The translations under genes were made by a program, and so were the position numbers. From NCBI GenBank assembly GCA_964647255.1, contig CAZYGI010000057.1, positions 1-24,825 on the forward strand: a stretch of 24,825 bases of DNA, read 5' to 3'. Below the pieces are notes generated by a model. The model ran no database searches and was not told the DNA's origin. It worked only from the letters and a program-made list of their open reading frames with translations. Positions within the stretch are counted from its first letter, which is position 1, and each line of letters starts with the position of its first letter. The stretch comes from CAWJEL01 sp964647255. Lineage in GTDB: Bacteria > Chloroflexota > Anaerolineae > CG2-30-64-16. Shown here piece by piece: positions 15,931 to 24,200 of this stretch.

Positions 15931-16505
15931 TGGTCCATGCCGAGGCGCGCGAGCTGATGGCCGTCTATGACGGGCTGGCTCTGCCCCTGCGAGATAGAAT
16001 TGATCGCCATGTGCGCACCTGCCCCGAGTGCGCAGCGCTGCTGGCGCTCTACCGGCAGATGGATGCAGACCTGGCAGGCCTGGCCGATCCCCGGCCGATG
16101 CGCGGTGGACCGGCGATGCGTCGAGCTTCGTTGGTGGGATCAGCCGCGCGGGCAGGCCGGCGAGTCGCAGCATTGGATCGGGCCAGAGGCGCAGTTGCCC
16201 TGGTGGCGCCGATGTTCGCGCTCGTCCTGCTCACCACGAGCCTGCTGTTCGCGCTGCAATCCATGCCGCGCCGTGGGCTGGGGATTGGGGCGACGCCGAG
16301 CTTGACCCCCACGCCTACCCCATCCTTGCGGCCGGTGACGCCGCGCTCGTCAGCAGCCTTGCCGGTGGAGACAGCGGCGTTGACTTCAGCGCCCGCAGCG
16401 GCATCTGAAGGACGGCGGGGATCGCCGACCGCCCTCGCGACCCTCTTGCCCCTGGCGACCGGCACGACCGGGGGGCCGGGCGCGCCCCGAAACCCAACAC
16501 CCTAG
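15930..16505 (+). CDS. Zinc-finger (ZAS-type) membrane anti-sigma factor
   Basis: This 191-residue protein starts at ATG 15930, sharing one base with the sigma stop (TGATG), with GGAGG at 15915-15919. A GTG at 15927 in the same frame would add one residue. The N-terminal cytoplasmic domain begins MVHAEARELMAVYDG and has the zinc motif His27-x3-Cys31-x2-Cys34 (HVRTCPEC), which holds an ECF sigma factor inactive. One membrane helix spans about 87-109. The outer part (110-191) is a Thr/Pro/Ser/Ala-rich, probably disordered tail with no recognisable domain, so the signal sensed is unknown. Release of the sigma factor probably needs proteolysis or a conformational change. The sequence is too divergent to assign a named ECF group by eye. 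Confidence 0.85.
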   Translation: MVHAEARELMAVYDGLALPLRDRIDRHVRTCPECAALLALYRQMDADLAGLADPRPMRGGPAMRRASLVGSAARAGRRVAALDRARGAVALVAPMFALVLLTTSLLFALQSMPRRGLGIGATPSLTPTPTPSLRPVTPRSSAALPVETAALTSAPAAASEGRRGSPTALATLLPLATGTTGGPGAPRNPTP

Positions 16506-16520
16506 AACCGCCGCAGGTGT

Positions 16521-16551
16521 TTGCTCCATCTATTACGGGTCGTGGTAGAAT
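16521..16551 (+). promoter_or_regulatory. Possible sigma70-type promoter before the stand-alone DUF2298 gene
   Basis: TTGCTC (16521-16526) and TAGAAT (16546-16551) are separated by 19 bases, longer than the ideal 17. TAGAAT matches the -10 consensus at 5 of 6 positions and lies 25 bases before ATG 16577. The spacing makes the -35 doubtful. Confidence 0.3.
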
Positions 16552-16576
16552 TCGATCTTGATATGGGGATTGAGGC

Positions 16577-19222
16577 ATGATCGCAGTGTTACTTTGGTGG
16601 CTGGTTATCCAGCTTCTCGCCCTGGCTGTGCTGCCGTTGGCGTGGCGCCTGTTTGCGTGGCTGCCCGGCCGCGGCTATCCGCTGGCGAAGGCGCTGGGCA
16701 TTCTGCTGGTGTCCTATCTTCTGTGGTTGGGCGCAGTGCTGCACCTGCTGCCGAACACCTTCGGCGGCGCGGCCGCGGCGCTGCTGGGCGTTGCAGCCGC
16801 CTCGGCCTGGCTTGGCCGCGCGGGCCTCGCGCGGGGGCCGGATGGCGCGCCGCGGCCGCTCGTCGCCTGGCTGCGGGAGAACTGGCGGCTGGTGCTGGCG
16901 ACGGAGCTGCTTTTTGCCGCGGCGTTGGCGGGATGGGCGGCTTTCCGGGCGTTCAACCCCGACATCGCCGGTACCGAGAAGCCGATGGAGTTTGCCTTCA
17001 TCAACGGTGTCCTGCGCAGCCCGCTCTTTCCCCCGCAGGACCCGTGGCTTTCCGGCTACGGCATCAGCTATTACTACTTCGGCTACGTCATGTTGGCGAT
17101 GTTGATCCGGCTCACCGGCGTGGACCCGGCCGTGGGCTTCAACCTCGGCGTGGCGCTTTGGTTCGCCCTGGTGGCCGTCGGCGCGTTCGGCGTGGTGTAC
17201 GACCTGGTGCGGTTGGCTGGAAGCTGGAAGTTGGAAGCTGGAAGCAAGAAGCTGGAGGCTGGCGACACGCTCCCCGTTCCCCGCTCCACGAGCCACGAGC
17301 GCCGCGCCATCCGCTACGGGCTGCTCGGCGCGTTGTTCACCGCGTTGCTAGGCAACCTGGAGGGCGTGTTCGAGCTGGCCTACAACAAGAGCCTGCTGCC
17401 GCTGGCCTTCCTCAAGTGGCTGGACATCAAGCAGATGTTCGACAGCCCGCCGACCGGCCAGATTCAGGGGCCGTTCTATTGGTGGTGGCGCGCCTCGCGG
17501 GTGATCCACGACAAGGATCTGCTCGGTAACACGGTCGAAGTCATTGACGAGTTCCCGGGCTTCAGCTTTGTGCTCGGAGATATGCACCCCCACGTCCTGG
17601 CGCTGCCGTTCGCCATCCTGGCGGTGGCGTTGGCCTTGAATTTGTTCTTGGCGGCTAGAAGTGCTTCGCGAAAGCCGGACGCCGGAAACTGGAAAGCGAC
17701 CGGCGCAACCGGTCTCCAGCTTCGCGCTTCCGGTTTTTGGCACAGACTCAGCGACGCAACCGGCCTGGGTGCGCCCGGCATCGTGCTCTATGCGCTGGCC
17801 CTGGGCGGCCTGGGGTTCCTCAATACCTGGGATTTCCCGGTCTACATCGGGCTGGCGATGTTGGCGCTGGGCGCAGGCTGGGCGCTGGCCGAAGGGCTGT
17901 CCTGGGGCGTCGCGGGCCGCGCGGCCGCGGGCGGTGTGATGCTGGCCGCGTTGGGCTGGCTGCTTTATCTGCCGTTCTATATCGGATTTCAGTCGCAACT
18001 GGGCGGCCTCTTGCCCAATCTGTTCTTCCCGTCGCGGTTCAGCCAGTTTTTCGTCATGTTTGGGACGTTCCTGGTGATCCTGACGTTCTTCCTGGCGTTG
18101 GTCAGCCGGGGGGCCGGCAATCGTAGGGTGGCGAGCGCCTTCCTGAATGCACTGCCCGTGGCGCTGCTGGCTCTCCCGCTGGCGCTGGCCGCGGTGTTGG
18201 GCTTGATGGTGATCCTGCCGCAGGGCAAGGAATTCATCCAGACGACGCTCAATACGCCCGCGGTGCAAGCCCATGTCGGGGCGAACACCGTCGGCGGGCT
18301 CATCGGCCTGATTGGCCGGGTGCGCGTCGGCTCGCCGTGGACCTGGCTGGCCCTGGCCGGGCTGATTGCGTGGGCGGTGGGCGCAGCCTGGGCTGGGCTG
18401 GCACGGTGGAGCGGTGAGGCGGAGGAACGGAAGAGCGGAGGAGCGTTCACCGGCGCACTCAACGACCGGTCTACCAGTTTACCGCTGAGCGACCTGTTTA
18501 CCGTCCTGATGATCGCCCTCGCGCTGATCCTCACGCTCGTGCCCGAGTTTGTCTATCTGCGGGATCAGTTTGGCTCGCGGATGAACACGGTGTTCAAGTT
18601 TTACTATCAAGCCTGGATGCTCCTGGCCCTGGCGTCGGCGTACGGCCTGAGCCGGCTGGCGGAGCGGACCACGCCCATCTTGCTGCGAGCGCCGGCGTTA
18701 GTTCTGGCGACGCTGCTGGTGCTTATTGGCCTCTGGTACCCGCTGGCGGCGATCCCCAGCAAGGCCGACAACTTCCGCGGCGAGGCATCGTTGGACGGGC
18801 TGGCCTACCTGCGGCGCAACGATCCGGCCGATATGGCCGCCATCGAGTGGCTGCGCGCCAACGTTGCCCCGGATGCGGTCGTGCTGGAGGCCTCCGGCGG
18901 GTCGTACGGCGCTGAAGGCCGCATCTCAATGGCCACGGGCAACCCGACGCTGCTCGGCTGGGACGGGCACGAGCGGCAGTGGCGCGGGGAGGCGGGGTAC
19001 GATAAGCTGGCGGCTGGCCGGCCGGAGGCCCTGGAGCAGATCTACCGCACCGCGCGCACCGATGAGCTGCCCGCGTTGCTTGAGCGATGGGGGGTGGATT
19101 ACGTGCTCGTCGGCGAGACCGAGCGGAACAAGTACAAGATCAGCGATGCCGCCCTGGCGCGGCTCGATCAGGCGCTCAAGCTGGTCTATGATCGGGACGG
19201 GGTGCGGATTTACGCGCGATGA
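16577..19222 (+). CDS. Stand-alone DUF2298 (YYY) membrane protein
   Basis: This 881-residue polytopic protein corresponds to the C-terminal half of the two fusion paralogues and has no GT39-like N-terminal module. Shared marks are TEKPMEFAFINGV, YYYFG (165-169), IDEFP (Asp where the others have Asn), NTWDFPVY and RMNTVFKFYYQAW. The C-terminal soluble subdomain has GNPTLLGWDGHERQW and YVLVGETER. The length fits the single-domain class of TIGR03662 (about 700-900 residues). ATG 16577 has GGGGAT 6 bases and GAGG 1 base upstream. Three loops carry repeat-derived inserts: heptamers at 17219-17260, a hairpin-rich insert at about 17655-17745, and octamers at 18404-18443. The activity is unknown; association with lipid-linked sugar transfer comes from family context. 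Confidence 0.88.
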   Translation: MIAVLLWWLVIQLLALAVLPLAWRLFAWLPGRGYPLAKALGILLVSYLLWLGAVLHLLPNTFGGAAAALLGVAAASAWLGRAGLARGPDGAPRPLVAWLRENWRLVLATELLFAAALAGWAAFRAFNPDIAGTEKPMEFAFINGVLRSPLFPPQDPWLSGYGISYYYFGYVMLAMLIRLTGVDPAVGFNLGVALWFALVAVGAFGVVYDLVRLAGSWKLEAGSKKLEAGDTLPVPRSTSHERRAIRYGLLGALFTALLGNLEGVFELAYNKSLLPLAFLKWLDIKQMFDSPPTGQIQGPFYWWWRASRVIHDKDLLGNTVEVIDEFPGFSFVLGDMHPHVLALPFAILAVALALNLFLAARSASRKPDAGNWKATGATGLQLRASGFWHRLSDATGLGAPGIVLYALALGGLGFLNTWDFPVYIGLAMLALGAGWALAEGLSWGVAGRAAAGGVMLAALGWLLYLPFYIGFQSQLGGLLPNLFFPSRFSQFFVMFGTFLVILTFFLALVSRGAGNRRVASAFLNALPVALLALPLALAAVLGLMVILPQGKEFIQTTLNTPAVQAHVGANTVGGLIGLIGRVRVGSPWTWLALAGLIAWAVGAAWAGLARWSGEAEERKSGGAFTGALNDRSTSLPLSDLFTVLMIALALILTLVPEFVYLRDQFGSRMNTVFKFYYQAWMLLALASAYGLSRLAERTTPILLRAPALVLATLLVLIGLWYPLAAIPSKADNFRGEASLDGLAYLRRNDPADMAAIEWLRANVAPDAVVLEASGGSYGAEGRISMATGNPTLLGWDGHERQWRGEAGYDKLAAGRPEALEQIYRTARTDELPALLERWGVDYVLVGETERNKYKISDAALARLDQALKLVYDRDGVRIYAR
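17219..17260 (+). repeat. In-frame heptamer array in the 16577 gene
   Basis: There are six 7-base units of consensus GGAAGCT, encoding a Ser/Lys/Leu/Glu/Ala/Gly-rich charged loop (GSWKLEAGSKKLEAG) between two membrane helices. Forty-two bases equal exactly 14 codons, so gain or loss of three units keeps the frame. Confidence 0.8.
17655..17745 (+). repeat. Hairpin-rich in-frame insert in the 16577 gene
   Basis: This is a hydrophilic insert between the helix ending LALNLFLA and the helix leading to NTWDFPVY. It contains ACCGG-CGCAA-CCGGT (17699-17713) with flanking CTGGA/TCCAG, and GGAAAGCG against CGCTTCC further out. GCAACCGG recurs just downstream near 17757. The composition is unlike the membrane-coding flanks. 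Confidence 0.45.
18404..18443 (+). repeat. In-frame octamer array in the 16577 gene
   Basis: There are five 8-base units of the type CGG(A/T)(G/A)GAG, encoding a charged loop (RWSGEAEERKSGG) before the last group of helices. Confidence 0.6.
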
Positions 19223-19235
19223 GGGGCGAGACAGT

Positions 19236-19353
19236 GTCGTTCTGAGTGCAGCATGACAAGATCCAACCTATCAGACTACTCAGAATGACAAGCCTACTGC
19301 GCGGCTTATTCATACAACACCCGCCGGATGGCATGGTTAGCACTCTGAGTGAC
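19236..19353 (+). repeat. Intergenic inverted repeat of the CTGAGTGAC type
   Basis: The 145-base gap between genes contains GTCGTTCTGAGT (19236-19247) and its inverted partner ACTCAGAATGAC (19278-19289), 12 positions pairing with one G-T. A third copy of the core lies at CACTCTGAGTGAC (19341-19353). The same core, CGCTCAGAGTGAC, occurs inside the coding insert at 11071. No promoter is obvious in this gap. Confidence 0.55.
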
Positions 19354-19367
19354 AACAGGAAAATGCT

Positions 19368-21152
19368 ATGAGTAGTGAATTGGTATTGCGTGATACCAGG
19401 TATCGCGTCGATTTTGCCGATTGGCTCACCGTCGAACGTGCAGCCTACGCGGGGATCGCGCTGCTGGCGCTCGGTGTGCGGCTGGTTGCTTTGGGCCGTA
19501 CGGCGTTGGGGCCGGCGGAGGCGGCGCAGGCGCTGTCCGCCTGGGCCGCGGCGTCCGGGCAGGCTGCGCCGTTGATCGGTGTGAGTCCGCTGCTCTGGGC
19601 GGTCCAGCGGCTGGTCTTTGCCGCGTTCGGTGCGGGCGACTTCTGGGCGCGTTTCCTGCCCGCGCTGCTGGGCGGGCTGGCGCCGCTCTGTTTTTGGGCG
19701 CTGCGCGATCGGCTGTCGCGCGGCGGCGCGCTGATCGCCGCACTGTTGTGGGCGCTCTCCCCCCTGGCGGTCTTCACGGGACGGCTGGGTTTGGGCGAAG
19801 GCCTGGTGGCGCCGCTGGCGTTGGCGCTGCTGGCGGCGCTCGCCCGCTTCGATCATGGCCGGGCGGAAACTGGCTCCGACACGGCGGGACGTCCGGCACT
19901 GACCGCCGCGGCAGTGGCGTTGGGCTTTTTGCTCATCTCGGGCGGCGGCGCGTACACGGCGCTGTTGGCCGCCGGGCTTGCGCTGCTTTGGCAGCCGGCT
20001 GCTGCGGCGGCGCTGTGGTCGGCGGTGAAGGCGAACGGTCGTAACTTGCTCCTGGTGTTGCTCACGCCGTTGGTCCTGGGCGCGACGTTCTTTCTCACCG
20101 CACCGACCGGGTTGGCCGCGGCCGGAGATTTGCTCGGCCAGTGGGCGTTGGGGCTGCGACCGGGCGCCGGCGAGTATACCTGGTGGGAGATCGTGCGCCG
20201 GCTGCTTCTCAGCGAGCCGCTGCTGCTGGGCTTCGGCGTCGCCGGCGCAATCCGTGCCTGGCGGCGCGAGGAGCAGTTTGGACGGTGGGCCTCGCTCGCC
20301 GCGCTGATCGTCGCCGTTGCGGCGGTGATCGGGCAGGGACGGCATCCGGCCAGCCTGGCATTGGTGGTTGTGGGGCTGACGCTGCTGGCGGGCCCGGTCA
20401 TCGCCGGTGTGCTGCGCCGCGTCCGGCTCTGGCGCGCGGAGACGGATCCCTGGCTGTTGATCGCCCTGAGCTGCGTCCTGTTGATGTCGGCGCTCTTTTG
20501 TTTGCCCGGCGCGTGGAACCCGGTCAACACCGAGGAATGGCGCCGGCTGTACACCGCCATCGGGATCGTGACGGCCGTCCTGGCCGCGCTCATCTGGCTG
20601 GTGTACGGCATCTGGGGTGAGTGGCGCACGGTGGCGCGGGCCATGCCGGTCCTGGGGCTGCTGTTTGGGCTGGGCTGGGGGATCGGCCAGCTCGTCGGGC
20701 TGAGCTATGATCGCGCCCCCGGTCATCAGGCCGCGGCGCTGGCGACGGTGGTTGCGCCGGACGCGGCCAATTTTGCGGCCACCGTGGCTGACCTCTCGGC
20801 CTTCAAGGGCGGCGGGGCCCGGGATGCACGGATAGACCTGGTCTGGGCTGACCGGCCGGGCGACTCGATGCTGCCGGTGCTCCGCTGGCAGCTCCGGGAT
20901 TTCCCCAACCTGCGCGTCAGCCCCGCCGGCGCCGTGCCGGCCGACCCTGCGCCGATTGTCATCACCGCGGCGGAGGATCAACCTGCGCTCAAGAACCGCT
21001 ACAGCGGTGCGGAGTTCCCGATCCTCCGCACCTGGCAGCCGCGCGCCCTGGGCAGCTTCAACGCCGATTTGCGCTGGGTGCTGTACCGGGAGGCTAAGAC
21101 CGAGCCTCAGCTCCAAAAGGTGATTGTTTGGGTGGATCGAACGCAGAAGTAA
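19368..21152 (+). CDS. GT39-like GT-C membrane protein lacking the first-loop catalytic Asp
   Basis: This 594-residue protein begins at ATG 19368 with a weak AGGAAAA upstream. Residues 1-440 contain about ten hydrophobic helices in the ArnT/PMT-like arrangement (WAVQRLVFAAFGAGDFWARFLPALLGG is split here as the usual loop plus DFWARF and LPALLGG). Residues 450-594 form an outer soluble domain with no match I recognise. Where the other GT39-like proteins in this window have Asp-Glu (HPDE, SHDE, FADE), this one has GPAEAAQAL (Ala50, Glu51), so the putative catalytic Asp is missing. It may be inactive, act as a partner subunit, or use another acid. It lies 77 bases before the Agl23-type gene and may share its transcript. 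Its low-complexity Ala/Leu composition limits certainty about the fold family. Confidence 0.75.
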   Translation: MSSELVLRDTRYRVDFADWLTVERAAYAGIALLALGVRLVALGRTALGPAEAAQALSAWAAASGQAAPLIGVSPLLWAVQRLVFAAFGAGDFWARFLPALLGGLAPLCFWALRDRLSRGGALIAALLWALSPLAVFTGRLGLGEGLVAPLALALLAALARFDHGRAETGSDTAGRPALTAAAVALGFLLISGGGAYTALLAAGLALLWQPAAAAALWSAVKANGRNLLLVLLTPLVLGATFFLTAPTGLAAAGDLLGQWALGLRPGAGEYTWWEIVRRLLLSEPLLLGFGVAGAIRAWRREEQFGRWASLAALIVAVAAVIGQGRHPASLALVVVGLTLLAGPVIAGVLRRVRLWRAETDPWLLIALSCVLLMSALFCLPGAWNPVNTEEWRRLYTAIGIVTAVLAALIWLVYGIWGEWRTVARAMPVLGLLFGLGWGIGQLVGLSYDRAPGHQAAALATVVAPDAANFAATVADLSAFKGGGARDARIDLVWADRPGDSMLPVLRWQLRDFPNLRVSPAGAVPADPAPIVITAAEDQPALKNRYSGAEFPILRTWQPRALGSFNADLRWVLYREAKTEPQLQKVIVWVDRTQK

Positions 21153-21174
21153 CGCGTAACACATGATCGCTTGC

Positions 21175-21202
21175 TGGTCACTGGTCACTCATCACTCGTC
21201 AC
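21175..21202 (+). repeat. Intergenic heptamer array before the Agl23-type gene
   Basis: There are four 7-base units: TGGTCAC, TGGTCAC, TCATCAC, TCGTCAC. The array lies 23 bases after the previous stop and ends 28 bases before ATG 21230. It ends just upstream of the ribosome-binding region (GGAG at 21215-21218). Confidence 0.75.
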
Positions 21203-21229
21203 AGGTTTTTCGTTGGAGAACGCAACACT

Positions 21230-24200
21230 ATGGAAAACACTGAATCGAAATCGCTTCTGGATCGCCCCGTGGCCGGCCTGCTGCGGCTGGACATCGAGAA
21301 GCTCCTTTGGATCATCGTGATTGTGGTCGCGCTGCTCACCCGCACCATCGGACTGGGCGATCGCGCCATGAGCCATGATGAGAGCTTGCACACAGTCTAC
21401 TCGTTCCAGCTTTTCGACGGCCGCGGCTACCAGCATGACCCGATGATGCACGGGCCGCTGAAGTTTATCCTGAACCCCGTGATGTACTTCCTGTTCGGCG
21501 TCAATGACTGGAGTGCGCGCATCCTGGTGGCGCTCTTCGGCGTCGCCATGGTGGCGTTCGTGTGGATGATGCGTCGCTGGCTCGGCCGCACGGGCGCGCT
21601 GCTGGCCGCGCTGATGTATGCCATCTCGCCGGCGCTGCTCTATCACAGCCGCTACATCCGCGATGAGGTGCTGTTGACCTCGCTGCTGGTACTGTTGGTG
21701 GCCTGCATGTTCCACTACCTGGAGACGCGCAGCCTTAAGTGGTTGGTGGCGACGGCGGTGACGCTGGCGCTGGCGTTTCTGACCATGGAGGCGTCTTTCA
21801 TCTTCGGCGGTGTGTTCGGCATCTTCCTGGTGCTCGCGCTGGCCGCCCAGCTTTGGACGGCGGCATGGCCCGGCGAAGACTCCAGCGGCCGGCAGCAGAC
21901 CTTCCGGCTGTTGGCGGCGGTCGGGCTGGCCTTCCTGGCGCTCGGGCTCGGCCTGGTGATCTTCAAGGTCAAGACGGTTGGGCTGATCACGCTGGCTGCG
22001 GGCGCGCTGATCGCCGCCCTGGCGGTGGGCCTGGTGATCGCCTCATGGCGGATGAAGCTGCGGGCCTTTGCCGAGCTTGATCTGATTGTCCTGTTCTTCA
22101 CCCTGGTGATGCCCTTCCTCTCCGCCCTGGTGCTGAAGGGGCTAGGCTGGCAGATCAGCCAGTACACCCGCGCCGGGCAGTTCAACCTGGCCCAGGTGTG
22201 GCAGGGACTGTCTATCGTGGCGGTGCTCTTTGTCCTGAGCGGCCTGCTCGGCTATTTCTGGTTGGGCCAACGCTGGTTCGTCGCCGGCGGCATTTTCTGG
22301 GCCATCGAGCTGCTCTTCTTCACCACGTTCCTGACCAACGGCCAGGGGATCGCCACCGGGCTGGTCGGCTCGCTGGGCTACTGGATTGATCAGCAGGAGG
22401 TCATGCGCGGCGGCCAGCCGTGGTACTACTTCTACCTGCTCGTTCCCCTGTACGAATTCCTCCCGCTGGTGTTGTCGTTCGGCGGCGTGGTGGCGTGGGC
22501 GGCGTCGTTGTTCGGGCGGCGGGGAAATCGGGAAGCCCGTACACATGACGCCATCGCAACGCAGGGACGCGGAGACGCGGAGGCGCGGCGACGTGGGGAC
22601 GCGGCGACGCGCGGAACAAGGGCGGACGAGAAGAGCAGCGTGTCCTCCGCCCATCCTGGCGGCGGGTCCGAACTCCCGGCGCCTCAGATCAGCGTCCAGC
22701 GCGTTTTCGAGGCGTTCCTGGTGTTTTGGCCGCTGGTCACCTGGGCGGTGTTCACCTGGGTCGGCGAGAAGATGGCCTGGCACACCGTCTACTTTGCGGT
22801 CTCGATGGCGCCCCTGGGGGGGTGGTGGCTGGGCAAGGTAATTGACGGGATTGATTGGACGGCGGGCCGCAAGCGCGGCATCTTCTGGCTGATGCTGATG
22901 GGGCCGCTGTTCCTGGTCGCGCTCAAGGCGCTGCTGCCCACGGCGGCGCGCAAACCGTTCGCCGATGTGACGGTGGGCGGGCTGAGCAACACGGCGCAGT
23001 GGCTCCTGGCGCTGGTGCTGGCGTTGGTGCTGATCTACTTCATCTACGACCGGATCGTGGCGCTTGGCGGGCGGCAGAGCCTTCGGGCGTTTGCGGTGAG
23101 CTTCTCCGCGCTGCTGTTGGTGTTCACGATCGGCGTCTCGTATCGCTTCAATTTCATCAACTACGATTATGCTACCGAGCCGATGGTCTATGCGCACGGC
23201 ACGCCCGACATCAAGCTGGCGTTGGGCCAGCTTGAGGAGCTGTCGCAGAAGACGGCCGGCGGGCACGCGATACGTGTAGCCTATGATGATGATTCGACCT
23301 GGCCGCTGGAGTGGTACTTCCGCGACTATCCGAACAAGGTTTACTTCGGCGCCAGCCCCAGCCGTGACAACATGGACGCGCCCGTGATCTTCGTCGGTGA
23401 CAAGAATCTGAGCAAGGTCAAACCCTATCTGGGCGACAAGTACTACGAATTTCAGTATCGCTTGATCTGGTGGCCGCGCGAGACGTACAAAAATCTGACC
23501 TGGGAGCGCATCCGAGACGGCATCAAGGATCCCGTGCAGCGCGGGCAGTTCTGGGATGTGGTGCTCCGCCGCAAATACGTCACGCCCGTTGCCCAATGGG
23601 ATCCGGTGCACCGCTTCAGCATGTTTGTGCGCAAGGACATCGCCGCCCAGGTCTGGGACTGGGGCGTGCCCCCGGGCGCAACGGCGGCCGGGACAGAGGC
23701 CGGCGCGCCGGTGAACCCGTACGAGGGCGGCCAGCGCACGATCGGGGCCGTGCTCCAGATCGGCCAGGTCAGCGCGCCGGGCGCCGCAGCCGGGCAGTTC
23801 AACTTCCCGCGCGCCGTGGCTGTGGACGCGGAGGGCCGGATCTACGTGGCGGACTCCGGCAACAACCGGGTTCAGGTGTTCAACGGGGACGGCTCTTTCC
23901 TGCGCCAGTGGGGCAGCCTGTGCAAGCTGGATACGCGCGAAGGTTGCACGGGCAACGGCGAGGGCCAGTTCAACGAGCCGTGGGGCATCGCCGTGGGCAA
24001 GGACGGCAGCGTCTACGTCTCCGACACCTGGAATCACCGGATTCAGAAATTTACCAACGACGGCCAGTTCGTCAAAGCCTGGGGCGTCTTCGGCTCGACC
24101 GGGGGCGAGCTGGGGCAGGAGAACCTGTTCTATGGCCCGCGCACCGTCGTCATCGGCAACGACGGCAATGTTTATGTGATGGACACCGGCAACAAGCGGG

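Noticed and set aside
19176..21188. 670-codon open frame on the minus strand
   Set aside because: It lies opposite the 19368 gene, is rich in Arg/Gln/Pro/Gly with no domain pattern, and covers two intergenic gaps. It is a typical high-GC antisense shadow.
22142..24037. 631-codon open frame on the minus strand
   Set aside because: It is opposite the Agl23-type gene, whose NHL repeats and motifs fix the coding strand. Composition is Arg/His/Gln-rich.
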